Shown: positions 1 to 13,105 of the stretch, one piece after another
Numbering within the stretch: the stretch's first letter is position 1
Layout: each line of letters begins with the position of its first letter
From: Calliopsis andreniformis
Lineage: Eukaryota; Arthropoda; Insecta; Hymenoptera; Andrenidae
DNA length: 64,000 bases
NCBI RefSeq assembly: GCF_051401765.1
Contig: NW_027480463.1
Coordinates: forward strand, 1,178,001-1,242,000
Reading direction: 5' to 3'
Made by a program: the position numbers and the translations under genes
Notes under the pieces: generated by a model
The model's input: only the letters and a program-made list of their open reading frames with translations
Told to the model about the DNA's origin: nothing
Databases searched by the model: none

Positions 1-3000
1 CTCAATCCTCAATCCTCAATCCTCAATACCCAATCCTCAATCTTCAATCCTCAATCCTCAATTCTCAATCCTCAACCCTCAATCCTCAGACATCAAACAT
101 CAATACTCAACCCTCAGTCCTCGTCATCAATCCACAACCCCCAATACTCAATCCTCAATCTTCAATTCTCAATCCTCAATCCTCAATCCACAATCCTGAA
201 TCCTCAATCCTGGATCCTCAACCTTCAGCCCTCAGTCCTCAACAATCAGTTGTCAATCCTCAGTCCTCAAGAGAATATCATCAATTCACAGTATTCAATA
301 CTGAATACTCAATCTGCAATCTTCAAATCTCTATCCACAAACATCAATACTCATCACTCAACCCTCAGCACTCAGTCTTCAATCCTCAATCCTCAATCCT
401 CAATCCTCAATCCTCATTCTTCAATCCTCAATACCCAATTCTCAATCTTCAATCCTCAATCCTCAATCCTCAATTCTCAATCCTCAATCCTCAATCCTCA
501 GACCTCAAACAGCAGTAGTCAACCCTCAGTCCTCGTCGTCAATCCAGAACCATCAATCCTCAATCCTCAATATTCAATCATCAATATTCAATCTTCAGTC
601 CTCAATCCTCAATCCTCAATCCTCAATCCTCAATCTTCAATCCTCAATACTCAATCTTCAATCCTCAGTCCTCAATCCTCAATCCTCAATCCTCAATCCC
701 CAATCTTAATCTTCAATCCTCAGTACTCAATCTTCAAGCCTCAATCCTCAATTCTCAATCCTCAATCCTCTACCTTCAATCCTCAATACTCAACCTTCAA
801 TCCTCAATCCTCAATCCTCAATCCTCAATCCTCAATACTCAATACTCAATCCTCATTCTTCAATCCTCAATACCTAATCCTCAATCTTCAATCCTCAATC
901 CTCAATCCTCAATCCTCAATTCTCATTCTTGAATCCTGAATACCCAATTCTCAATCTTCAATCCTCAATCCTCAATCCTCAATCCTCAGACCTCAAACAG
1001 CAATACTCAACCCTCAGTCCTCGTCCTCAATCCACAACCGTCAATCCTCAATCCTCAATATTCAATCACCAATATTCAATCTTCAGTCCTCAATCCTCAA
1101 TCCTCAATCCTCAATTCTCAATCCTCAACCCTCAATCCTCAGACCTCAAACATCAACACTCAACCCTCAGTCCTCGTCCTCAATCCTCAACCCCCAATAC
1201 TCAATCCTCAATCTTCAATTCTCAATCCTCAATCCTCAGTCCTCAGTCCTCAAACCGCAATCCTCAACCCTCAGACCTCATCCTCAATCCTTAATCGACA
1301 ATTCTCAATCCTCAATCTTCTATCCTCAATACTCAATCTTCAATCCTGAATCCTCAGTCCTCAATGTTCAATCCTCAATCCTCAATTATCAATCTTCAAT
1401 CCTCAATTCTCCATCTTCGATCCTCAATCTTGAATCCTCAGTCCCCAATTCTCAATCTTCTATCATCAATCCTCAATCCTCCCATCGTCAATCCTCAATA
1501 CTCAGTCTGCAATCCTCAATCCTCAATCCTCCATCCTCAACACTCAATCCTCAAGCGTCAATCCTCAATCCTCAATCCTCAATCCTCAATATTCAGTCAT
1601 CAATATTCAATCTTCAGTCCTCAATCCTCAATCCTCAATCCTCAATCCTCAATGTTCAAACCGCAATACCCAATCCTCAATCTTCTATCCGCAATCCTCA
1701 ATCCTCAATCCTCAATCCTCAATCCTCAATCCTGAATCCTCAATCTTCAATCCTCAATACTCAATCTTCAATCCTCAATCCTCAATCCTCAATCCTCAAT
1801 CCTCAATCTTCAATCCTCAATACTCAATCTTCAATCCTCAGTCCTCAATCCTCAATCCTCAATCCTCAATCCTCAATCTTCAATACCCAATACTCAATCT
1901 TCAATCCTCAACGCTCAATCCTCAATCCTCAATCCTCAATCCTCAATTCTCATTCTTGAATCCTGAATACCCAATTCTCAATCTTAATCTTCAATCCTCA
2001 GTACTCAATCTTCAATCCTCAATCCACAATCCTCAATCCTCAATCCTCAATCTTCAATACCCAATACTCAATCTTCAATCCTCAATCCTCAATCCTCAAT
2101 CCTCAATCCTCAATCCTCAATTCTCATTCTTGAATCCTGAATACCCAATTCTCAATCTTCAATCCTCAATCCTCAATCCTCAATCCTCAATACTCAATAC
2201 TCAATCCTCAATGTTCTATCCTCAATACGCAATCCTCAATCTTCAATCCTCAATCCTCAATGCTCAATCCTCAATCCTCAATCCTCAATCTTAATCTTCA
2301 ATCCTCAACCCTCAATCCTCAATCCTCAATCCTCAATCCTCAAACCCCAATCTTCAATCCTCAGTCCCAAATCCTCAATCTTCAATACTCACTCCTCAAT
2401 CCTCAATCCTCAATCCTCAATCTTAATCTTCAATCCTCAGTACTCAATCTTCAATCCTCAATCCTAAATCCTCAATCCTCGATCGTCAACCTTCAATCCT
2501 CAATACTCAATCTTCAATCCTCAATCCTCAATCCTCAATCCTCAATCCTCAATCCTCATTCTTCAATCCTCAATACCCAATCCTCAATCTTCAACCCTCA
2601 ATCCTCAATCCTCAATTCTCAATCCTCAAACCTCAGTCCTCAATCTTCAATCCTCAATCCTCAATCCTCAATCCTCAATTCTCGATCTTGAATCCTCAAT
2701 ACTGAACCTTCAATCCTCAATCCTCAATCCTCAGTCCTCAATCCTCAATCCTCAATCTTAATCTTCAATCCTCAGTACTCAATCTTCAATCCTCAATCCT
2801 CAATCCTCAATCCTCAATCCTCAATCTTCAATCCTCAATACTCAATCTTCAATCCTCAATCCTCAATCCTCAATCCTCAATCGTCAATCCCCAATCTTAA
2901 TCTTCAATCCTCAGTACTCAATCGTCAAGCCTCAATCCTCAATTCTCAATCCTCAATCCTCTACCTTCAATCCTCAATACTCAATCTTCAATCCTCAATC

Positions 3001-4080
3001 CTCAATCCTCAATCCTCAATCCTCAATCCTCAATCCTCAATCGTCAATCTTCATTCCTCAATACTCAATCTTCAATCCTCAATCCTCAATACTCAATACT
3101 CAATCCTCATTCTACAATCCTCAATACCCAATCCTCAATCTTCAATCCTCAATCTTCAATCATCAATATTCAATCTTCAATCCTCAATCCTCAATCCGCA
3201 ATACTCAATCCTCAATCCTCAATGTTCTATCCTCAGTACGCAATCCTCAATCTTCAGTCCTCAATCCTCAATCCTCAATCCTCAATCCTCAATCCTCAAT
3301 CTCAATCTTCAATCCTCAACACTCAATATTCAATCCTCATTCTTCAATCCTCAATACCCAATCCTCAATCTTCAATCCTCAATCCTCAATCCTCAGTTCG
3401 CAATCCTCAATCCTCAATCCTCAGACCTCAGGCATCAACACTCAACCCTCAGTCCTCGTTCTCAATCCACAACCCTCAATCCTCGATCCTCAATCTTCAA
3501 TCATCAATATTCAACCTTCAATCCTCAATCCTCAATCCTCAATACTCAATCCTCAATCCTCAATGTTTCATCCTCAATACGCAATCCTCAATCTTCAATC
3601 CTGAAACCTCAATCCTCAATCCTCAATCCTCAACCCTCAATCTTAATCTTCAATCCTCAGTACTCAATCTTCAATCCTCAATCCTCAATACTCAATTCCC
3701 AATCCTCATTATTCAATCCTCAATACCCAATCCTCAATCTTCGATCCTCAATCCTCAATCCTCAATCCTCAATCCTCAATCTTCAATCCTCAATCCTCAA
3801 TCCTCAACCCTCAATCCTCAAATTTCAATCCTCGATACTCAATCTTCAATCCTCAATCCTCAATCCTCAATCCTCAATCCTCAATCCTCAATCCTCAATC
3901 CTCAATCCTCAATCCTCAATCCTCAATCCTCAATCCTCAATCGTCAATATTCAATGCTCAATACTCAATCTTCAATCCTCAATCCTCAATACTCAGTACT
4001 CAATCCTCATTCTTCAATCCTCAATACCCAATCCTCAATCTTCAATCCTCAATCCTCAATTCTCAATCCTCAACCCTCAA
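1..4080 (+). repeat. Left higher-order block L1, first copy
   Basis: This stretch reappears at 12668-16753. The offset is 12667 bp at the Type I landmark and at several later markers, changing to 12674 and then 12673 as small indels accumulate. Its later part, from about 1570, is also found at about 17220-19732 (offset 15652 bp). It includes the Type I copy at 273 and a pure TCAATCC run at about 3846-3941. The first base of the window is already inside the duplicated segment, so the block begins upstream. Confidence 0.85.
87..140 (+). repeat. Recurring CAGAC...CCTCGTC string with a 6-base unit
   Basis: The string runs CAGACATCAAACATCAATAC, then TCAACCCTCAGTCCTCGTC and a CCACAACC tail. Close relatives recur throughout, for example at 987, 1140 and 12754, and in all three domains. 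The CCTCGTC step is one base short of the CCTCAGTC pattern. Each occurrence therefore resets the 7-bp phase by one, which explains why many block offsets are not multiples of 7. Confidence 0.7.
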
Positions 4081-4099
4081 TCCTCAAATTTCAATCCTC

Positions 4100-7000
4100 G
4101 ATACTCAATCTTCAATCCTCAATCCTCAATCCTCAGTTCTCAATCCTTAATCCTCAATCCTCAGACCTCAAACAGCAGTAGTCAACCCTCAGTCCTCGTC
4201 CTCAATCCACAACCATCAATCCTCAATCCTCAATATTCAATCATCAATATTCAATCTTCAGTCCTCAATCGTCAATCCTCAATCCTCAATCCTCAATGTT
4301 CAATCCGCAATACCCAATCCTCAATCTTCTATCCGCAATCCTGAATCCTCAATCCTCAATCCTCAATCCTCAATCCTCAATCCTCAATCTTCGATACTCA
4401 ATACTCAATATTCAATCCTCAATCCTCAATCCTCAATCCTCAATCCTCAATCTTCAATCCTCAATCCTCAATTCTCAATTCTCAATCCTCAATCCTCAGA
4501 CCTCAGACATCAATATTCAACACTCAGCCCTCGTCCTCAATCCACAACACTCAATCCTCAACCCTCAATGTTTAATCATCAATATTCAATCTTCAATCCT
4601 CAATCCTCAATCCCCAATCCTCAATCCTCAATATTCAATCATCAATACTCAATCTTCAATCCTCAATCCTCAATCCTCAATCCTCAATACTCAATACTCA
4701 ATCCTCATTCTTCAATCCTCAATCGTCAAACCTCAATCCACAATCCTCAATCTTCAATCCTCAATACTCAATCTTCAATCCTCAATCCTCAATCCTCAAT
4801 CTTCTATCCTCAATTCTCAGTCTTCAATCCTCAATCCTCAATCCTCATTCTTCAATCCTCAATACCCAATCCTCAATCTTCAATCCTCAATCCTCAATTC
4901 TCAATCCTCAACCCTCAATCCTCAATCGTCAACCTTCAATCCTCAATACTCAATCTTCAATCCTCAATCCTCAATCCTCAATCCTCAATCATCATTCTTC
5001 AATCCTCAATACCCAATCCTCAATCTTCAATCCTCAATCCTCAATCCTCAATCCTCAATCCTCAATCCTCAATCCTCAAACCCCAATCTTCAATCCCTAG
5101 TCCCAAATCCTCAATCTTCAATACTCACTCCTCAATCCTCAATCTTCTATCCTCAATACTCAGTCTTCAATCCTCAATCCTCAATCCTCATTCTTCAATC
5201 CTCAATACCCAATCCTCAATCTTCAATCCTCAATCCTCAATTCTCAATCCCCAAACCTCAATCCTCAGACCTCAAACATCAATACTCAACCCTCAGTCCT
5301 CGTCATCAATCCACAACCCCCAATACTCAATCCTCAATCTTCAATTCTCAATCCTCAATCCTCAATCCACAATCCTGAATCCTCAATCCTGGATCCTCAA
5401 CCTTCAGCCCTCAGTCCTCAACAATCAGTTGTCAATCCTCAGTCCTCAAGAGAATATCATCAATTCACAGTATTCAATACTGAATACTCAATCTGCAATC
5501 TTCAAATCTCTATCCACAAACATCAATTCTCATCACTCAACCCTCAGCACTCAGTCTTCAATCCTCAATCCTCAATCCTCAATCCTCAATCCTCATTCTT
5601 CAATCCTCAATACCCAATTCTCAATCTTCAATCCTCAATCCTCAATCCTCAATTCTCAATCCTCAATCCTCAATCCTCAGACCTCAAACAGCACTAGTCA
5701 ACCCTCAGTCCTCGTCCTCAATCCAGAACCATCAATCCTCAATCCTCAATATTCAATCATCAATATTCAATCTTGAGTCCTCAATCCTCAATCGTCAATC
5801 CTCAATCCTCAATGTTCAAACCGCAATACCCAATCCTCAATCTTCTATCCGCAATCCTCAATCCTCAATCCTCAATCCTCAATCCTCAATCCTGAATCCT
5901 CAATCTTCAATCCTCAATACTCAATCTTCAATCCTCAATCCTCAATCCTCAATCCTCAATCCTCAATCTTCAATCCTCAATACTCAATCTTCAATCCGCA
6001 GTCCTCAATCCTCAATCCTCAATCCTCAATCCTCAATCTTCAATACCCAATACTCAATCTTCAATCCTCAATCCTCAATCCTCAATCCTCAATCCTCAAT
6101 CCTCAATTCTCATTCTTGAATCCTGAATACCCAATTCTCAATCTTAATCTTCAATCCTCAGTACTCAATCTTCAATCCTCAATCCACAATCCTCAATCCT
6201 CAATCCTCAATCTTCAATACCCAATACTCAATCTTCAATCCTCAATCCTCAATCCTCAATCCTCAATCCTCAATCCTCAATTCTCATTCTTGAATCCTGA
6301 ATACCCAATTCTCAATCTTCAATCCTCAATCCTCAATCCTCAATTCTCAATCCTCAATCCTCAATCCTCAGACCTCAAACAGCAATACTCAACCCTCAGT
6401 CCTCGTCCTCAATCCACAACCGTCAATCCTCAATCCTCAATATTCAATCATCAATATTCAATCTTCAGTCCTCAATCCTGAATCCTCAATCCTCAATTCT
6501 CAATCCTCAACCCTCAATCCTCAGACCTCAAACATCAACACTCAACCCTCAGTCCTCGTCCTCAATCCTCAACCCCCAATACTCAATCCTCAATCTTCAA
6601 TTCTCAATCCTCAATCCTCAGTCCTCAGTCCTCAAACCGCAATCCTCAACCCTCAGACCTCATCCTCAATCCTTAATCGACAATTCTCAATCCTCAATCT
6701 TCTATCCTCAATACTCAATCTTCAATCCTGAATCCTCAGTCCTCAATGTTCAATCCTCAATCCTCAGTCCTCAAACCTCAATCCTGAATCCTCAATCCTC
6801 AATCCTCAATCCTCAATCCTTAATCGTCAATCTTCAATCCTCAATACTCAATCGTCAATCCTCAGTCCTCAATCCTCAATCCTCACTCTTAATCTTCAAT
6901 CCTCAGTTCTCAATCTTCAATCCTCAATCCTCAATCCTCAATCTTCAATCCTCAATCTTCAATCTTCAATACACAATCTTCAATCCTGAATCCTCAATCC

Positions 7001-7465
7001 TCAATCCTCAATCCCCAATCTTAATATTCAATCCTCAGTACTCAATCATCAAGCCTCAATCCCCAATCCTCAATCCTCAATCCTCTACCTTCAATCCTCA
7101 ATACTCAATCTTCAATCCTCAATCCTCAATCCTCAATCCTCAATCCTCAATCCTCAATCCTCAATCCTCAATCGTCAATCTTCAATCCTCAATACTCAAT
7201 CTTCAATCCTCAATCCTCAATACTCAATACTCAATCCTCATTCTACAATCCTCAATACCCAATCCTCAATCTTCAATCCTCAATCTTCAATCATCAATAT
7301 TCAATCTTCAATCCTCAATCCTCAATCCTCAATACTCAATCCTCAATCCTCAATGTTCTATCCTCAATACGCAATCCTCAATCTTCAATCATCAATCCTC
7401 AATCCTCATCCTCAATCCTCAATCCTCAATCTTAATCTTCAATCCTCAACACTCAATCTTCAATC
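4100..7465 (+). repeat. Left higher-order block L2, first copy
   Basis: It matches 20087-23452 at a constant offset of 15987 bp over about 3.35 kb. The differences I noticed are single bases: 5251 C versus 21238 T, 5441 A versus 21428 T, and 5812 A versus 21799 T. It contains the Type I landmark at 5452. The match stops near 7465, where this copy continues into block L3 and the other copy enters the middle domain. Confidence 0.87.
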
Positions 7466-10200
7466 CTCAATCCTCAATCCTCAATACTCAATACTCAATC
7501 CTCAATGTTCTATCCTCAATACGCAATCCTCAATCTTCAATCCTCAATCCTCAATGCTCAATCCTCAATCCTCAATCCTCAATCTTAATCTTCAATCCTC
7601 AACCCTCAATCCTCAATCCTCAATCCTCAATCCTCAAACCCCAATCTTCAATCCTCAGTCCCAAATCCTCAATCTTCAATACTCACTCCTCAATCCTCAA
7701 TCCTCAATCCTCAATCTTAATCTTCAATCCTCAGTACTCAATCTTCAATCCTCAATCCTAAATCCTCAATCCTCTATCGTCAACCTTCAATCCTCAATAC
7801 TCAATCTTCAATCCTCAATCCTCAATCCTCAATCCTCAATCCTCAATCCTCATTCTTCAATCCTCAATACCCAATCCTCAATCTTCAACCCTCAATCCTC
7901 AATCCTCAATTCTCAATCCTCAAACCTCAGTCCTCAATCTTCAATCCTCAATCCTCAATACTCAATCCTCAATTCTCGATCTTGAATCCTCAATACTGAA
8001 CCTTCAATCCTCAATCCTCAATCCTCAGACCTCAATCCTCAATCCTCAATCTTAATCTTCAATCCTCAGTACTCAATCTTCAATCCTCAATCCTCAATCC
8101 TCAATCCTCAATCCTCAATCTTCAATCCTCAATACTCAATCTTCAATCCTCAATCCTCAATCCTCAATCCTCAATCCTCAATCCCCAATCTTAATCTTCA
8201 ATCCTCAGTACTCAATCATCAAGCCTCAATCCTCAATTCTCAATCCTCAATCCTCTACCTTCAATCCTCAATACTGAATCTTCAATCCTCAATCCTCAAT
8301 CCTCAATCCTCAATCCTCAATCCTCAATCCTCAATCGTCAATCTTCATTCCTCAATACTCAATCTTCAATCCTCAATCCTCAATACTCAATACTCAATCC
8401 TCATTCTACAATCCTCAATACCCAATCCTCAATCTTCAATCCTTAATCGTCAAACCTCAATCCACAATCCTCAATCTTCAATCCTCAATACTCAATCTTC
8501 AATCCTCAATCCTCAATCCTCAATCTTCTATCCTCAATACTCAGTCTTCAATCCTCAATCCTCAATCCTCATTCTTCAATCCTCAATACCCAATCCTCAA
8601 TCTTCAATCCTCAATCCTCAATTCTCAATCCTCAACCCTCAATCCTCAATCGTCAACCTTCAATCCTCAATACTCAATCTTCAATCCTCAATCCTCAATC
8701 CTCAATCCTCAATCCTCATTCTTCAATCCTCAATACCCAATCCTCAATCTTTAATCCTCAATCCTCAATCCTCAATCCTCAATCCTCAATCCTCAATCCT
8801 CAAACCCCAATCTTCAATCCCTAGTCCCAAATCCTCAATCTTCAATACTCACTCCTCAATCCTCAATCTTCTATCCTCAATACTCAGTCTTCAATCCTCA
8901 ATCCTCAATCCTCATTCTTCAATCCTCAATACCCAATCCTCAATCTTCAATCCTCAATCCTCAATTCTCAATCCTCAACCCTCAATCCTCAGACATCAAA
9001 CATCAATACTCAACCCTCAGTCCTCGTCATCAATCCACAACCCCCAATACTCAATCCTCAATCTTCAATTCTCAATCCTCAATCCTCAATCCACAATCCT
9101 GAATCCTCAATCCTGGATCCTCAACCTTCAGCCCTCAGTCCTCAACAATCAGTTGTCAATCCTCAGTCCTCAAGAGAATATCATCAATTCACAGTATTCA
9201 ATACTGAATACTCAATCTGCAATCTTCAAATCTCTATCCACAAACATCAATTCTCATCACTCAACCCTCAGCACTCAGTCTTCAATCCTCAATCCTCAAT
9301 CCTCAATCCTCAATCCTCATTCTTCAATCCTCAATACCCAATTCTCAATCTTCAATCCTCAATCCTCAATCCTCAATTCTCAATCCTCAATCCTCAATCC
9401 TCAGACCTCAAACAGCAGTAGTCAACCCTCAGTCCTCGTCCTCAATCCAGAACCATCAATCCTCAATCCTCAATATTCAATCATCAATATTCAATCTTCA
9501 GTCCTCAATCCTCAATCCTCAATCCTCAATACTCAATTCCCAATCCTCATTATTCAATCCTCAATACCCAATCCTCAATCTTCGATCCTCAATCCTCAAT
9601 CCTCAATCCTCAATCCTCAATCTTCAATCCTCAATCCTCAATCCTCAACCCTCAATCCTCAAATTTCAATCCTCGATACTCAATCTTCAATCCTCAATCC
9701 TCAATCCTCAATCCTCAATCCTCAATCCTCAATCCTCAATCCTCAATCCTCAATCCTCAATCCTCAATCCTCAATCCTCAATCCTCAATACCCAATCCTC
9801 AATCTTCAATCCTCAATCCTCAATTCTCAATCCTCAACCCTCAATCCTCAGACATCAAACATCAATACTCAACCCTCAGTCCTCGTCATCAATCCACAAC
9901 CCCCAATACTCAATCCTCAATCTTCAATTCTCAATCCTCAATCCTCAATCCACAATCCTGAATCCTCAATCCTGGATCCTCAACCTTCAGCCCTCAGTCC
10001 TCAACAATCAGTTGTCAATCCTCAGTCCTCAAGAGAATATCATCAATTCACAGTATTCAATACTGAATACTCAATCTGCAATCTTCAAATCTCTATCCAC
10101 AAACATCAATACTCATCACTCAACCCTCAGCACTCAGTCTTCAATCCTCAATCCTCAATCCTCAATCCTCAATCCTCATTCTTCAATCCTCAATACCCAA
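7453..10200 (+). repeat. Block L3, first copy of a 2905-bp tandem pair
   Basis: It is repeated at 10358-13105 with a constant offset of 2905 bp, exactly 415 heptamers. It carries two Type I landmarks, at 9176 and 10035, 859 bp apart. The remaining part of the period, 10201-10357, has no match at the corresponding place in the second copy. Observed differences include 8196 T versus 11101 region variants near CAATCNTAATC and 8444 T versus 11349 C. Confidence 0.86.
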
Positions 10201-10357
10201 TCCTCAATCTCACAATCCTCAATCCTCAATCCTCAATCCTCAATCCTCAATCCTCAATCCTCAATCCTCAGACCTCAAACACCAATACTCAACCCTCAGT
10301 CCTCGTCCTCATTCCACAACCCTCAATCCTCGATCCTCAATCTTCAATCATCAATAT

Positions 10358-13105
10358 TCAATCTTCAATCCTCAATCCTCAATCCTCAATACTCAATACT
10401 CAATCCTCAATGTTCTATCCTCAATACGCAATCCTCAATCTTCAATCCTCAATCCTCAATGCCCAATCCTCAATCCTCAATCCTCAATCTTAATCTTCAA
10501 TCCTCAACCCTCAATCCTCAATCCTCAATCCTCAATCCTCAAACCCCAATCTTCAATCCTCAGTCCCAAATCCTCAATCTTCAATACTCACTCCTCAATC
10601 CTCAATCCTCAATCCTCAATCTTAATCTTCAATCCTCAGTACTCAATCTTCAATCCTCAATCCTAAATCCTCAATCCTCTATCGTCAACCTTCAATCCTC
10701 AATACTCAATCTTCAATCCTCAATCCTCAATCCTCAATCCTCAATCCTCAATCCTCATTCTTCAATCCTCAATACCCAATCCTCAATCTTCAACCCTCAA
10801 TCCTCAATCCTCAATTCTCAATCCTCAAACCTCAGTCCTCAATCTTCAATCCTCAATCCTCAATACTCAATCCTCAATTCTCGATCTTGAATCCTCAATA
10901 CTGAACCTTCAATCCTCAATCCTCAATCCTCAGACCTCAATCCTCAATCCTCAATCTTAATCTTCAATCCTCAGTACTCAATCTTCAATCCTCAATCCTC
11001 AATCCTCAATCCTCAATCCTCAATCTTCAATCCTCAATACTCAATCTTCAATCCTCAATCCTCAATCCTCAATCCTCAATCCTCAATCCCCAATCGTAAT
11101 CTTCAATCCTCAGTACTCAATCATCAAGCCTCAATCCTCAATTCTCAATCCTCAATCCTCTACCTTCAATCCTCAATACTGAATCTTCAATCCTCAATCC
11201 TCAATCCTCAATCCTCAATCCTCAATCCTCAATCCTCAATCGTCAATCTTCATTCCTCAATACTCAATCTTCAATCCTCAATCCTCAATACTCAATACTC
11301 AATCCTCATTCTACAATCCTCAATACCCAATCCTCAATCTTCAATCCTCAATCGTCAAACCTCAATCCACAATCCTCAATCTTCAATCCTCAATACTCAA
11401 TCTTCAATCCTCAATCCTCAATCCTCAATCTTCTATCCTCAATACTCAGTCTTCAATCCTCAATCCTCAATCCTCATTCTTCAATCCTCAATACCCAATC
11501 CTCAATCTTCAATCCTCAATCCTCAATTCTCAATCCTCAACCCTCAATCCTCAATCGTCAACCTTCAATCCTCAATACTCAATCTTCAATCCTCAATCCT
11601 CAATCCTCAATCCTCAATCCTCATTCTTCAATCCTCAATACCCAATCCTCAATCTTTAATCCTCAATCCTCAATCCTCAATCCTCAATCCTCAATCCTCA
11701 ATCCTCAAACCCCAATCTTCAATCCCTAGTCCCAAATCCTCAATCTTCAATACTCACTCCTCAATCCTCAATCTTCTATCCTCAATACTCAGTCTTCAAT
11801 CCTCAATCCTCAATCCTCATTCTTCAATCCTCAATACCCAATCCTCAATCTTCAATCCTCAATCCTCAATTCTCAATCCTCAACCCTCAATCCTCAGACA
11901 TCAAACATCAATACTCAACCCTCAGTCCTCGTCATCAATCCACAACCCCCAATACTCAATCCTCAATCTTCAATTCTCAATCCTCAATCCTCAATCCACA
12001 ATCCTGAATCCTCAATCCTGGATCCTCAACCTTCAGCCCTCAGTCCTCAACAATCAGTTGTCAATCCTCAGTCCTCAAGAGAATATCATCAATTCACAGT
12101 ATTCAATACTGAATACTCAATCTGCAATCTTCAAATCTCTATCCACAAACATCAATTCTCATCACTCAACCCTCAGCACTCAGTCTTCAATCCTCAATCC
12201 TCAATCCTCAATCCTCAATCCTCATTCTTCAATCCTCAATACCCAATTCTCAATCTTCAATCCTCAGTCCTCAATCCTCAATTCTCAATCCTCAATCCTC
12301 AATCTTCAGACCTCAAACAGCAGTAGTCAACCCTCAGTCCTCGTCCTCAATCCAGAACCATCAATCCTCAATCCTCAATATTCAATCATCAATATTCAAT
12401 CTTCAGTCCTCAATCCTCAATCCTCAATCCTCAATACTCAATTCCCAATCCTCATTATTCAATCCTCAATACCCAATCCTCAATCTTCGATCCTCAATCC
12501 TCAATCCTCAATCCTCAATCCTCAATCTTCAATCCTCAATCCTCAATCCTCAACCCTCAATCCTCAAATTTCAATCCTCGATACTCAATCTTCAATCCTC
12601 AATCCTCAATCCTCAATCCTCAATCCTCAATCCTCAATCCTCAATCCTCAATCCTCAATCCTCAATCCTCAATCCTCAATCCTCAATCCTCAATACCCAA
12701 TCCTCAATCTTCAATCCTCAATCCTCAATTCTCAATCCTCAACCCTCAATCCTCAGACATCAAACATCAATACTCAACCCTCAGTCCTCGTCATCAATCC
12801 ACAACCCCCAATACTCAATCCTCAATCTTCAATTCTCAATCCTCAATCCTCAATCCACAATCCTGAATCCTCAATCCTGGATCCTCAACCTTCAGCCCTC
12901 AGTCCTCAACAATCAGTTGTCAATCCTCAGTCCTCAAGAGAATATCATCAATTCACAGTATTCAATACTGAATACTCAATCTGCAATCTTCAAATCTCTA
13001 TCCACAAACATCAATACTCATCACTCAACCCTCAGCACTCAGTCTTCAATCCTCAATCCTCAATCCTCAATCCTCAATCCTCATTCTTCAATCCTCAATA
13101 CCCAA
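10358..13105 (+). repeat. Block L3, second copy of the 2905-bp tandem pair
   Basis: It is nearly identical to 7453-10200 and carries Type I landmarks at 12081 and 12940. From 12668 the same sequence is also the start of the second L1 copy. The two duplications therefore overlap, which implies at least two successive rearrangements. Private changes include CTTCAGACC near 12303, where the first copy has CCTCAGACC. Confidence 0.86.

Noticed and set aside
250..939. Conserved open frame starting at the Type I landmark, repeated near 9153, 10012, 12058 and 12917
   Set aside because: The apparent conservation is that of the DNA block. The starts use TTG within GTTGTCAATCC, no ribosome-binding or promoter signal is evident, and the product is low-complexity repeat.
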